A stretch of 64,000 nt of DNA. Source: Megaustenia siamemsis. Lineage: Eukaryota > Mollusca > Gastropoda > Stylommatophora > Ariophantidae. The stretch spans positions 62,444,951-62,508,950 of the forward strand of contig JAVIAB010000046.1 of NCBI GenBank assembly GCA_032433765.1, in the 5' to 3' direction. Positions 11,221 to 22,600 of the stretch are shown here, piece after piece. Below the pieces are notes generated by a model. The model was not told the origin of the DNA, made no database searches, and saw nothing but the letters and a program-made list of their open reading frames with translations. The stretch's first letter is position 1. Every line of letters begins with the position of its first letter. The position numbers and the translations under genes are program-made.

Positions 11221-11955
11221 GATCACAGTCTTATGAATATCCGCGACTTATGACCTCCATTGTACATATGTCTCTAATTACATTTCCTCTTTACAAAAAA
11301 AATACAAAACAATACAAATCAACAAATCAAAATAAAACAACGGACAGAAAAAACAATAAAATAATACAATGCAGTATTTAACAAACACACTCTGGGAAGT
11401 GTAAACTCTCGTTTCTCCTAGACAACCTTCCTGACACTCGAAAATGTTGGTGACTAAGTGAACTCGTGAAAGTCTATGTTTTATTTGAAAGTCTTACCTC
11501 ATCCAAAAACTGGCGTCTCCGTTTTCATGCTGTTTATTACTCTGACTCTGCCTGTTGCTAATCATGTAATGTTAACTGACGCCCCACAGGTATGCTTCTT
11601 GTTAGTCCCAGACATAACCTGTGTCTTTCTACCATCGCATTTCTGTTAGTTCTCACAGATATTTCGAGGGGTACATCTCTTTCATGCGCAGCGATATTGA
11701 GATACTTGGACACAATCACATTCCACTGCTGTCTTATATTTGTTCTCCAGGTACATGAAATAAGGGCTCCCTTCATATATTCAAGTGTGGAGGCGCGGCT
11801 CCTTATATTTCAATGACAAGAGGCAATTTTGTTTACTTATGGTGATGTGGTCGGTATCACGCCAGGACGACCAACATTGCTAGAAAACAAAGAGTTGGTA
11901 ACCCGCGAAGCTGTATCGGTGCGAAGAAGACAAATTGGCCAAATCACGAAATTGA
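11221..11955 (-). other. Unique core of right arm, with degenerate SINE-A body
   Basis: Matches 4,131-4,870 in reverse complement with about eight differences seen by eye, mostly one-base indels. The SINE-A-like segment is at about 11,836-11,906 (gtggtcggtatcacgcc). A 74-codon plus-strand frame at 11,592-11,816 is the mirror of the left-arm minus frame, but the two are out of register with each other, which argues against coding. Confidence 0.65.
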
Positions 11956-14900
11956 AATGGAGATTTACTGGTCAGTAACTGGAGATTTTCTGGTCATTAA
12001 GTGGGCATTTACTGGTCAGTAACTGGAGATTTTCTGGTCATTAAGTGGGCATTTACTGGTCAGTAACTGGAGATTTTCTGGTCATTAAGTGGGCATTTAC
12101 TGTCAGTAACTGGAGATTTTCTGGTCATTAAGTGGGCATTTACTGGTCAGTAACTGGAGATTTTCTGGTCATTAACTGGAGATTTTCTGGTCATTAACTG
12201 GAGATTTTCTGGTCATTAACTGGAGATTTTCTGGTCATTAACTGGAGATTTTCTGGTCATTAACTGGAGATTTTCTGGTCAGTAACTGGAGATTTTCTGG
12301 TCATTAACTGGAGATTTTCTGGTCATTAACTGGAGATTTTCTGGTCATTAACTGGAGATTTTCTGGTCATTAAGTGGGCATTTACTGGTCAGTAACTGGA
12401 GATTTTCTGGTCATTAAGTGGGCATTTACTGGTCAGTAACTGGAGATTTTCTGGTCATTAAGTGGGCATTTACTGTCAGTAACTGGAGATTTTCTGGTCA
12501 TTAAGTGGGCATTTACTGGTCAGTAACTGGAGATTTTCTGGTCATTAAGTGGGCATTTACTGGTCAGTAACTGGAGATTTTCTGGTCATTAAGTGGGCAT
12601 TTACTGGTCAGTAACTGGAGATTTTCTGGTCATTAAGTGGGCATTTACTGGTCATTAACTGGAGATTTTCTGGTCATTAAGTGGGCATTTACTGGTCATT
12701 AACTGGAGATTTTCTGGTCATTAAGTGGGCATTTACTGGTCAGTAACTGGAGATTTTCTGGTCATTAAGTGGGCATTTACTGGTCAGTAACTGGAGATTT
12801 TCTGGTCATTAAGTGGGCATTTACTGGTCAGTAACTGGAGATTTTCTGGTCATTAAGTGGGCATTTACTGGTCAGTAACTGAGATTTTCTGGTCATTAAG
12901 TGGGCATTTACTGGTCATTAAGTGGGCATTTACTGGTCATTAAGTGGCATTTACTGGTCAGTAACTGGAGATTTTCTGGTCATTAAGTGGGCATTTACTG
13001 GTCAGTAACTGGAGATTTTCTGGTCATTAAGTGGGCATTTACTGGTCAGTAACTGGAGATTTTCTGGTCATTAAGTGGGCATTTACTGGTCAGTAACTGG
13101 AGATTTTCTGGTCATTAAGTGGGCATTTACTGGTCATTAAGTGGGCATTTACTGGTCATTAAGTGGGCATTTACTGGTCATTAAGTGGGCATTTACTGGT
13201 CAGTAACTGGAGATTTTCTGGTCATTAAGTGGGCATTTACTGGTCAGTAACTGGAGATTTCTGGTCATTAAGTGGGCATTTACTGGTCAGTACTGGAGAT
13301 TTTCTGGTCATTAAGTGGGCATTTACTGGTCAGTAACTGGAGATTTTCTGGTCATTAAGTGGGCATTTACTGGTCATTAAGTGGGCATTTACTGGTCATT
13401 AAGTGGGCATTTACTGGTCATTAAGTGGGCATTTACTGGTCAGTAACTGGAGATTTTCTGGTCATTAAGTGGGCATTTACTGGTCAGTAACTGGAGATTT
13501 TCTGGTCATTAAGTGGGCATTTACTGGTCATTAAGTGGGCATTTACTGGTCAGTAACTGTAGATTTTCTGGTCATTAAGTGGGCATTTACTGGTCAGTAA
13601 CTGGAGATTTCTGGTCATTAAGTGGGCATTTACTGGTCAGTAACTGGAGATTTTCTGGTCAGTAAACTGGAGATTTTCTGGTCATTAAGTGGGCATTTAC
13701 TGGTCAGTAACTGGAGATTTTCTGGTCATTAAGTGGGCATTTACTGGTCAGTAACTGGAGATTTTCTGGTCAGTAACTGGAGATTTTCTGGTCATTAAGT
13801 GGGCATTTACTGGTCAGTAACTGGAGATTTTCTGGTCATTAAGTGGGCATTTACTGGTCAGTAACTGGAGATTTTCTGGTCATTAAGTGGGCATTTACTG
13901 GTCAGTAACTGGAGATTTTCTGGTCATTAAGTGGGCATTTACTGGTCAGTAACTGGAGATTTTCTGGTCATTAAGTGGGCATTTACTGGTCAGTAACTGG
14001 AGATTTTCTGGTCATTAAGTGGGCATTTACTGGTCAGTAAGTGGATATTTTCTGGTCTGTAAGAGAAGCTTTCCTGGTCAGTAAGAGATGCTTTCCTGGT
14101 CAGTAAGTGAAGCTTTCCTGGTCAGTAAGAGAAGCTTTCCTGGTCAGTAAGTGGATATTTTCTGGTCTGTAAGAGAAGCTTTCCTGGTCAGTAAGTGGAT
14201 ATTTCTGGTCAGTAAGAGAAGCTTTCCTGGTCAGTAAGAGAAGCTTTCCTGGTCAGTAAGTGAAGCTTTCCTGGTCAGTAAGAGAAGCTTTCCTGGTCAG
14301 TAAGAGAAGCTTTCCTGGTCAGTAAGTGAAGCTTTCCTGGTCAGTAAGTGAAGCTTTCCTGGTCAGTAAGTGAAGCTTTCCTGGTCAGTAAGTGAAGCTT
14401 TCCTGGTCAGTAAGTGAAGCTTTCCTGGTCAGTAAGAGAAGCTTTCCTGGTCAGTAAATTGAAGCTTTCCTGGTCAGTAAGAGAAGCTTTCCTGGTCAGT
14501 AAATTGAAGCTTTCCTGGTCAGTAAGAGAAGCTTTCCTGGTCAGTAAATTGAAGCTTTCCTGGTCAGTAAGAGAAGCTTTCCTGGTCAGTAAGTGAAGCT
14601 TTCCTGGTCAGTAAGTGAAGCTTTCCTGGTCAGTAAGTGAAGCTTTCCTGGTCAGTAAGTGAAGCTTTCCTGGTCAGTAAGAGAAGCTTTCCTGGTCAGT
14701 AAGAGAAGCTTTCCTGATCAGTAAGTGGATATTTTCTGGTCAGTAAGAGAAGCTTTCCTGGTCAGTAAGAGAAGCTTTCCTGGTCAGTAAGTGAAGCTTT
14801 CCTGGTCAGTAAGTGAAGCTTTCCTGGTCAGTAAGAGAAGCTTTCCTGGTCAGTAAGAGAAGCTTTCCTGGTCAGTAAGAGAAGCTTTCCTGGTCAGTAA

Positions 14901-15690
14901 GTGGATATTTTCTGGTCAGTAAGAGAAGCTTTCCTGATCATTAAGTGAAGCTTTCCTGGTCAGTAAGTGAAGCTTTCCTGGTCAGTAAGTGAAGCTTTCC
15001 TGGTCAGTAAGTGGATATTTTCTGGTCAGTAAGTGAAGCTTTCCTGGTCAGTAAGTGAAGCTTTCCTGGTCAGTAAGTGAAGCTTTCCTCGTCAGTAAGT
15101 GGATATTTTCTGGTCAGTAAGTGAAGCTTTCCTGGTCAGTAAGTGAAGCTTTCCTGGTCAGTAAGAGAAGCTTTCCTGATCATTAAGTGAAGCTTTCCTG
15201 GTCAGTAAGAGAAGCTTTCCTGGTCAGTAAGTGAAGCTTTCCTGGTCAGTAAGTGGATATTTTCTGGTCAGTAAGAGAAGCTTTCCTGGTCAGTAAGAGA
15301 AGCTTTCCTGATCAGTAAGTGGATATTTTCTGGTCAGTAAGAGAAGCTTTCCTGGTCAGTAAGAGAAGCTTTCCTGGTCAGTAAGTGGATATTTTCTGGT
15401 CAGTAAGAGAAGCTTTCCTGGTCAGTAAGTGAAGCTTTCCTGGTCAGTAAGTGGATATTTTCTGGTCAGTAAGAGAAGCTTTCCTGGTCAGTAAGAGAAG
15501 CTTTCCTGATCAGTAAGTGGATATTTTCTGGTCAGTAAGAGAAGCTTTCCTGATCATTAAGTGAAGCTTTCCTGGTCAGTAAGTGAAGCTTTCCTGGTCA
15601 GTAAGTGAAGCTTTCCTGGTCAGTAAGTGAAGCTTTCCTTGTCAGTAAGTGAAGCTTTCCTGGTCAGTAAGTGAAGCTTTTCTGGTCAGT
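11956..15690. repeat. 44-bp and 22-bp arrays (right arm)
   Basis: 11,956-14,040 is the 44-bp dimer (ctggtcagtaactggagat plus tttctggtcattaagtggg) with local blocks of single-type units (12,170-12,370; 13,130-13,200; 13,370-13,440). 14,041-15,690 is the 22-bp form (ctggtcagtaagwgaagc plus tttc), interspersed with tggatattt units. Together they are about 3.7 kb, against about 1.6 kb in the left arm (excluding the LINE). Confidence 0.92.
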
Positions 15691-16608
15691 AACTGGAGTT
15701 TTTTTTCGTAAGTACCTGATTTCTGGTCAGCAACTGGAGGTCAGGGCAGTACCTGGAAGTCTGGTTCATACCTGGAGGTCTGCTCAGTAACTGGATATTA
15801 GGTCAGTAACTAGAGGTCAGGTCAGTAACTGAAGGTCTGGTCAGGAACTGGAGGTCTGGTCAGTAACTGGAGGTCTGGTCAGTAACTTAAGGTCTGGTCA
15901 GTAACTGGAGGTCTGGTCAGTAACTTAAGGTCTGGTCAGTAACTGGAGGTCTGGTCAGTAACTTAAGGTCTGGTCAGTAACTGGAGGTCTGGTCAGTAAC
16001 TTAAGGTCTGGTCAGTAACAGGAGGTCTGGTCAGTAACTGGATGTCTAGTCAGTAACTGGAGGTCAGGTCAGTAACTAAAGGTCTGGTCAGTAACAGGAG
16101 TTCTGGTCAGTAACTGGATGTCTGGACAGTAATTGGAGGTCTGGTCAGTAACTGGAGGTCTGGTCAGTAACTGAAGGTCCGGTCAGTAACATGAGGTCTG
16201 GCCAGTAACTGGAGGTCTGGTCAGTAGGTCGATTCCATAACTGGAGGTCTGGCCATTAACTGGAGGTCTGGTCAGTAACTGGAGGTCTGGTCAGTAACTA
16301 GACGTCTGGTCAGTAACTAGAGGTCTGGTCAGTAACTGGAGGTCTGGTCAGTAACTAGAGGTCTGGTCAGTAACTGGAGGTCTGGTCAGTAACTTAAGGT
16401 CTGGTCAGTAACTGGAGGTCTGGTCAGTAGATCTATTCCATAACTGGAGGCCTGGTCAGTAACTGGTGGTCTGGTCAGTAACTGGAGGTCTGGTCATTAA
16501 CTGGACGTCTGGTCAGTAACTTAAGCTCTGGTCAGTAACTGGAGGTCTGGTCAGTAACTGGAGGTCACGTCAGTAACTGGAGGTCTGGTCAGTAACTGGA
16601 GGTCAACC
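15691..16608. repeat. 19-bp array (right arm)
   Basis: Reverse complement of the 19-bp array at 341-940 (ctggtcagtaactggaggt). Alternating ctggagg/cttaagg pairs and the rare ggtcgattccataactgg unit occur in both arms. The array runs directly into the 15-bp array at 16,609-16,620 with no unique spacer. Confidence 0.92.
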
Positions 16609-16611
16609 TCC

Positions 16612-19600
16612 ATGGTTGTGGAGTTTGAGGTTGTGGAGGTTGTGGAGTTGAAGGTTGTGGAGTTGGAGGTTGTGGAGTTGGAGGTTGTGGAGTTGGAGGT
16701 TGTGGAGTTGGAGGTTGCGGAGTTGGAGGTTGTGGAGTTGGAGGTTGTGGAGTTGGAGGTTGTGGAGTTGGAGGTTGTGGAGTTGAAGGTTGTGGACTTG
16801 GAGGTTGCGGAGTTGGAGGTTGCGGAGTTGGAGGTTGTGGAGTTTGAGGTTGTTGAGTTTGAGGTTGTGGAGTTGGAGGTTGTGGAGTTCGAGGTTGTGG
16901 AGTTCGAGGTTGTGGAGTTGGAGGTTGTGGAGTTGGAGGTTGTGGAGTTGGATGTTGTGGAGTTGGAGGTTGTGGAGTTGGAGGTTGTGGAGTTGGAGTT
17001 TTTGGAGTTAGAGGTTGTGGAGTTGAAGGTTGTGGAGTTGGAGGTTGCGGAGTTGGAGGTTGTGGAGTTGGAGGTTGTGGAGTTGGAGGTTGTGGAGTTG
17101 GAGGTTGCGGAGTTGAAGGTTGCGGAGTTGGAGGTTGTGGAGTTGGAGGTTGTGGAGTTGGAGGTTGTGGAGTTGGAGGTTGCGGAGTTGGAGGTTGTGG
17201 AGTTGGAGGTTGTGGAGTTGGAGGTTGTGGAGTTGGAGGTTGTGGGATTGGAGGTTGTGGAGTTGGAGGTTGTGGAGTTGGAGGTTGTGGATTTGGAGGT
17301 TGTGGAGTTGGAGGTTGCGGAGTTGGAGGTTGCGGAGTTGGAGGTTGTGGAGTTGGAGGTTGTGGAGTTGGAGGTTGCGGAGTTGAAGGTTGTGGAGTTG
17401 GAGGTTGTGGAATTGGAGGTTGCGGAGTTGGAGGTTGTGGAGTTCTAGGTTGTGGGTTGGAGGTTGTGGAGGTTGTGGAGTTGGAGGTTGCGGAGTTGGA
17501 GGTTGTGGAGTTGGAGGTTGTGGAGGTTGTGGAGTTGGAGTTGCGGAGTTGAAGGTTGTGGAGTTGGAGGTTGTGGAGTTGGAGGTTGTGGAGGTTGTGG
17601 AGTTGGAGGTTGCGGAGTTGGAGGTTGTGGAGTTGGAGGTTGTGGAGGTTGTGGAGTTGGAGGTTGCGGAGTTGGAGGTTGTGGAGTTGGAGGTTGTGGA
17701 GTTGGAGGTTGTGGAGTTGGAGGTTGTGGAGTTGACGGTTGTGGAGTTGGAGGTTGTGGAGTTGGAGGTAGTGGAGTTTGTGGATTTGGAGGTTGTGGAG
17801 TTGGAGGTTGTGGAGTTGAAGGTTGTGGAGTTGGAGGTTGTGGAGTTGAAGGTTGTGGAGTTGAAGGTTGTGGAGTTGAAGGTTGTGGAGTTGCAGGTTG
17901 TGGAGTTGAAGGTTGTGGAGTTGAAGGTTGTGGAGTTGGAGGTTGTGGAGTTGAAGGTTGTGGAGTTGGAGGTTGTGGAGTTGAAGGTTGTGGAGGTTGT
18001 GTAGTTGACGGTTGTGGAGTTGGAGGTTGTGGAGTTGAAGGTTGTGGAGTTGGAGGTTGTGGAGTTGAAGGTTGTGGAGTTGAAGGTTGTGGAGTTGAAG
18101 GTTGTGGAGTTGGAGGTTGTGGAGTTGGAGGTTGTGAGTTGAAGGTTGTGGAGTTGAAGGTTGTGGAGGTTGTGGAGTTGACGGTTGTGGAGTTGGAGGT
18201 TGTGGAGTTGGAGGTTGTGGAGTTGAAGTTTGTGGAGTTGAAGGTTGTGGAGTTGAAGGTTGCGGAGGTTGTGGAGTTGACGGTTGTGGAGTTGGAGGTT
18301 GTGGAGATGGAGGTTGTGGAGTTGGAGGTTGTGGAGTTGAAGGTTGTGGAGTTGAAGGTTGTGAAGTTGGAGGTTGTGGAGTTGAAGGTTGTGGAGGTAT
18401 TGGAGTTGACGGTTGTGGAGTTGGAGGTTGTGGTGTGGAAGGTTGTGGAGTTGGAGGTTGTGGAGTTGGAGGTTGTGGAGTTGGAGGTTGTGGAGGTTGT
18501 GGAGTTAGAGGTTGTGGAGTTGAAGGTTGTGGAGGTTGTGGAGTTAGAGGTTGTGGAGTTGGAGGTTGTGGAGGTTGTGGAGTTAGAGGTTGTGGAGTTG
18601 GAGGTTGTGGAGTTGGAGGTTGTGGAGTTGGAGGTTGTGGAGTTGGAGGTTGCGGAGGTTGTGGAGTTAGAGGTTGTGGAGTTAGATGTTGTGGAGTTGG
18701 AGGTTGTGGAGTTGGAGGTTGTGGAGTTAGAGGTTGTGGAGTTGGAAGTTGCGGAGGTTGTGGAGTTGGAGGTTGCGGAGGTTGTGGAGTTAGAGGTTGT
18801 GGAGTTAGAGGTTGTGGAGTTAGAGGTTGTGGAGTTAGAGGTTGTGGAGTTGGAAGTTGCGGAGGTTGTGGAGTTGGAGGTTGCAGAGGTTGTGGAGTTA
18901 GAGGTTGTGGAGTTAGAGGTTGTGGAGTTAGAGGCTGTGGAGTTGGAGGTTGTGGAGTTGGAGGTTGCGGAGGTTGTGGAGTTAGAGGTTGTGGAGTTGG
19001 AGGTTGTGGAGTTGGAGGTTGTGGAGTTGGAGGTTGCGGAGGTTGTGGAGTTGGAGGTTGTGGAGTTGGAGGTTGTGGAGTTAGAGGTTGTTGAGTTGGA
19101 GGTTGTGGAGTTGGAGGTTGTGGAGGTTGTGGCGTTGACGGTTGTGGAGGTTGTGGAGTTGAAGGTTGTGGAGTTGGAGGTTGTGGAGGTTGTGGAGTTG
19201 ACGGTTGTGGAGTTGACGGTTGTGGAGTTGGAGGTTGTGGAGGTTGCGGAGTTTACGGTTGTGGAGTTGGAGGTTGTGGAGTTGGAGGTTGTGGAGTTGG
19301 ATGTTGTGGAGTTGGAGGTTGTGGAGTTGGAGGTTGTGGAGTTGGAGGTTGTGGAGTTGGAGGTTGTGGAGTTGGAGGTTGTGGAGTTGGAGGTTGTGGA
19401 GTTGGAGGTTGTGGAGTTGGAGGTTGTGGAGTTGGAGGTTGTGGAGTTGGAGGTTGTGGAGTTGGAGGTTGTGGAGTTTGGAGGTTGTGGAGTTGGAGGT
19501 TGTGGAGTTGGAGGTTGTGCAGTTGGAGGTTGTGGAGTTGGAGGTTGTGGAGTTGGAGGTTGTGGAGTTGAAGGTTGTGGAGTTTGAGGTTGTGGAGGTT

Positions 19601-22600
19601 GTGGAGTTGAAGGTTGTGGAGTTGGAGGTTGTGGAGTTGGAGGTTGTGGAGTTGGAGGTTGTGGAGTTGGAGGTTGCGGAGTTGGAGGTTGTGGAGTTGG
19701 AGGTTGTGGAGTTGGAGGTTGTGGAGTTGGAGGTTGTGGAGTTGAAGGTTGTGGAGTTGGAGGTTGCGGAGTTGAAGGTTGTGGAGTTGGAGGTTGCGGA
19801 GTTGGAGGTTGCGGAGTTGGAGGTTGCGGAGTTGGAGGTTGTGGAGTTTGAGGTTGTGGAGTTGGAGTTGTGGAGTTGGAGGTTGTGGAGTTGGAGGTTG
19901 TGGAGTTCGAGGTTGTGGAGTTGGAGGTTGTGGAGTTGGAGGTTGTGGAGTTGGGTGTTGTGGAGTTGGAGGTTGTGGAGTTGGAGGTTGTGGAGTTGGA
20001 GTTTTTTGGAGTTAGAGGTTGTGGAGTTAAGGTTGTGGAGTTGGAGGTTGCGGAGTTGGAGGTTGTGGAGTTGGAGGTTGTGGAGTTGGAGGTTGTGGAG
20101 TTGGAGGTTGCGGAGTTGAAGGTTGTGGAGTTGGAGTTTGTGGAGTTGGAGGTTGTGGAGTTGGAGGTTGCGGAGTTGGAGGTTGTGGAGTTGGAGGTTG
20201 TGGAGTTGGAGGTTGTGGAGTTGGAGGTTGTGGAGTTGGAGGTTGTGGAGTTGGAGGTTGTGGAGTTGGAGGTTGTGGGGTTGGAGGTTGTGGAGTTGGA
20301 GGTTGTGGAGTTGGAGGTTGTGGAGTTGGAGTTGTGGAGTTGGAGGTTGTGGAGTTGGAGGTTGCGGAGTTGGAGGTTGCGGAGTGGAGGTTGGGAGTTG
20401 GAGGTTGTGGGGTTGGAGGTTGCGGAGTTGAAGGTTGTGGAGTTGGAGGTTGTGGAGTTGGAGGTTGCGGAGTTGGAGGTTGTGGAGTTCTAGGTTGTGG
20501 AGTTGGAGGTTGTGGAGGTTGTGGAGTTGGAGGTTGCGGAGTTGGAGGTTGTGGAGTTGGAGGTTGTGGAGGTTGTGGAGTTGGAGGTTGCGGAGTTGAA
20601 GGTTGTGGAGTTGGAGGTTGTGGAGTTGGAGGTTGTGGAGGTTGTGGAGTTGGAGGTTGCGGAGTTGGAGGTTGTGGAGGTTGTGGAGTTGGAGGTTGCG
20701 GAGTTGGAGGTTGTGGAGTTGGATGTTGTGGAGTTGGAGGTTGTGGAGTTGGAGGTTGTGGAGTTGACGGTTGTGGAGTTGGAGGTTGTGGAGTTGGAGG
20801 TTGTGGAGTTGTGGATTTGGAGGTTGTGGAGTTGGAGGTTGTGGAGTTGAAGGTTGTGGAGTTGGAGGTTGTGGAGTTGAAGGTTGTGGAGTTGAAGGTT
20901 GTGGAGTTGGAGGTTGTGGAGTTGAAGGTTGTGGAGTTGGAGGTTGTGGAGTTGAAGGTTGTGGAGTTGGAGGTTGTGGAGTTGAAAGTTGTGGAGTTGA
21001 AGGTTGTGGAGTTGGAGGTTGTGGAGTTGAAGGTTGTGGAGTTGGAGGTTGTGGAGTTGAAGGTTGTGGAGGTTGTGGAGTTGACGGTTGTGGAGTGGAG
21101 GTTGTGGAGTTGAAGGTTGTGGAGGTTGTGGAGTTGGAGGTTGTGGAGTTGGAGGTTGTGGAGTTGGAGGTTGTGGAGTTGGAGGTTGTGGAGTTGGAGG
21201 TTGTGGAGTTGGAGGTTGTGGAGTTGGAGGTTGTGGAGTTGAAGGTTGTGGAGGTTGAGGAGTTGGAGGTTTTGAGTTGGAGGTTGTGGAGTTGGAGGTT
21301 GTTGAGTTGGAGGTTGTGGAGTTGGAGGTTGTGGAGTTGAGGTTGTGGAGTTGGAGGTTGTGGAGTTGAAGGTTGTGGAGTTGGAGGTTGTGGAGTTGAA
21401 GGTTGTGGAGGTTGTGGAGTTGGAGGTTGTGGAGTTGGAGGTTGTGGAGTTGGAGGTTGTGGAGTTGGAGGTTGTGGAGTTGGAGGTTGTGGAGTTGGAG
21501 GTGGTGGAGTTGAAGGTTGTGGAGTTGGAGGTTTGTGGAGTTGAAGGTTGTGGAGTTGAAGGTTGTGGAGTTGTAGGTTGTGGAGTTGAAGGTTGTTTAG
21601 TTGAAGTTGTGGAGTTGAAGGTTGTGGAGTTGGAGGTTGTGGAGTTGGAGGTTGTGGAGTTGATGGTTGTGGAGTTGAAGGTTGTGGAGGTTGTGGAGTT
21701 GACGGTTGTGGAGTTGGAGGTTGTGGAGTTGGAGGTTGTGGAGTTGAGTTTGTGGAGTTGAAGGTTGTGGAGTTGAAGGTTGTGGAGTTGAAGGTTGTGG
21801 AGTTGGAGGTTGTGGAGTTGGAGGTTGTGGAGTTGGAGTTGTGGAGTTGAAAGTTGTGGAGTTGAAGGTTGTGGAGGTTGTGGAGTTGACGGTTGTGGAG
21901 TTGGAGGTTGTGGAGTTGGAGGTTGTGGAGTTGAAGTTTGTGGAGTTGAAGTTTGTGGAGTTGAAGGTTGTGGAGTTGAAGGTTGTGGAGGTTGTGGAGT
22001 TGACGGTTGTGGAGTTGGAGGTTGTGGAGATGGAGGTTGTGGAGTTGGAGGTTGTGGAGTTGAAGGTTGTGGAGTTGAAGGTTGTGAAGTTGGAGGTTGT
22101 GGAGTTGAAGGTTGTGGAGGTATTGGAGTTGACGGTTGTGGAGTTGGAGGTTGTGGTGTTGAAGGTTGTGGAGGTTGTGGAGTTGGAGGTTGTGGAGTTG
22201 GAGGTTGTGGAGGTTGTGGAGTTAGAGGTTGTGGAGTTGAAGGTTGTGGAGGTTGTGGAGTTGGAGGTTGCGGAGTTGGAGGTTGCGGAGTTGGAGGTTG
22301 TGGAGTTGGAGGTTGTGGAGTTGGAGGTTGCGGAGTTGAAGGTTGTGGAGTTGGAGGTTGTGGAGTTGGAGGTTGCGGAGTTGGAGGTTGTGGAGTTCTA
22401 GGTTGTGGAGTTGGAGGTTGTGGAGGTTGTGGAGTTGGAGGTTGCGGAGTTTGAGGTTGTGGAGTTGGAGGTTGTGGAGGTTGTGGAGTTGGAGGTTGCG
22501 GAGTTGAAGGTTTCGGAGTTGGAGGTTGTGGAGTTGGAGGTTGTGGAGGTTGTGGAGTTGGAGGTTGCGGAGTTGGAGGTTGTGGAGTTGGAGGTTGTGG

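Larger units (their letters stand above)
9785..16608 (-). repeat. Right arm of giant inverted repeat
   Basis: Reverse complement of the left arm, in the order 33-bp array, unique link, 41-bp array, unique core, 44/22-bp arrays, 19-bp array. It lacks the LINE present in the left arm. Units with a missing base are frequent (for example tactgtcagt for tactggtcagt, ggagatttctgg for ggagattttctgg), which suggests either relaxed decay or long-read consensus error. Confidence 0.9.

Noticed and set aside
17452..19587. 711-codon Gly-Cys/Val-Glu frame resembling a structural (silk-like or keratin-like) protein
   Set aside because: The reading slips between Gly-Cys-Gly-Val and Val-Val-Glu-Leu phases at each non-triplet indel, other frames are equally open, and there is no signal peptide or flanking unique coding sequence.
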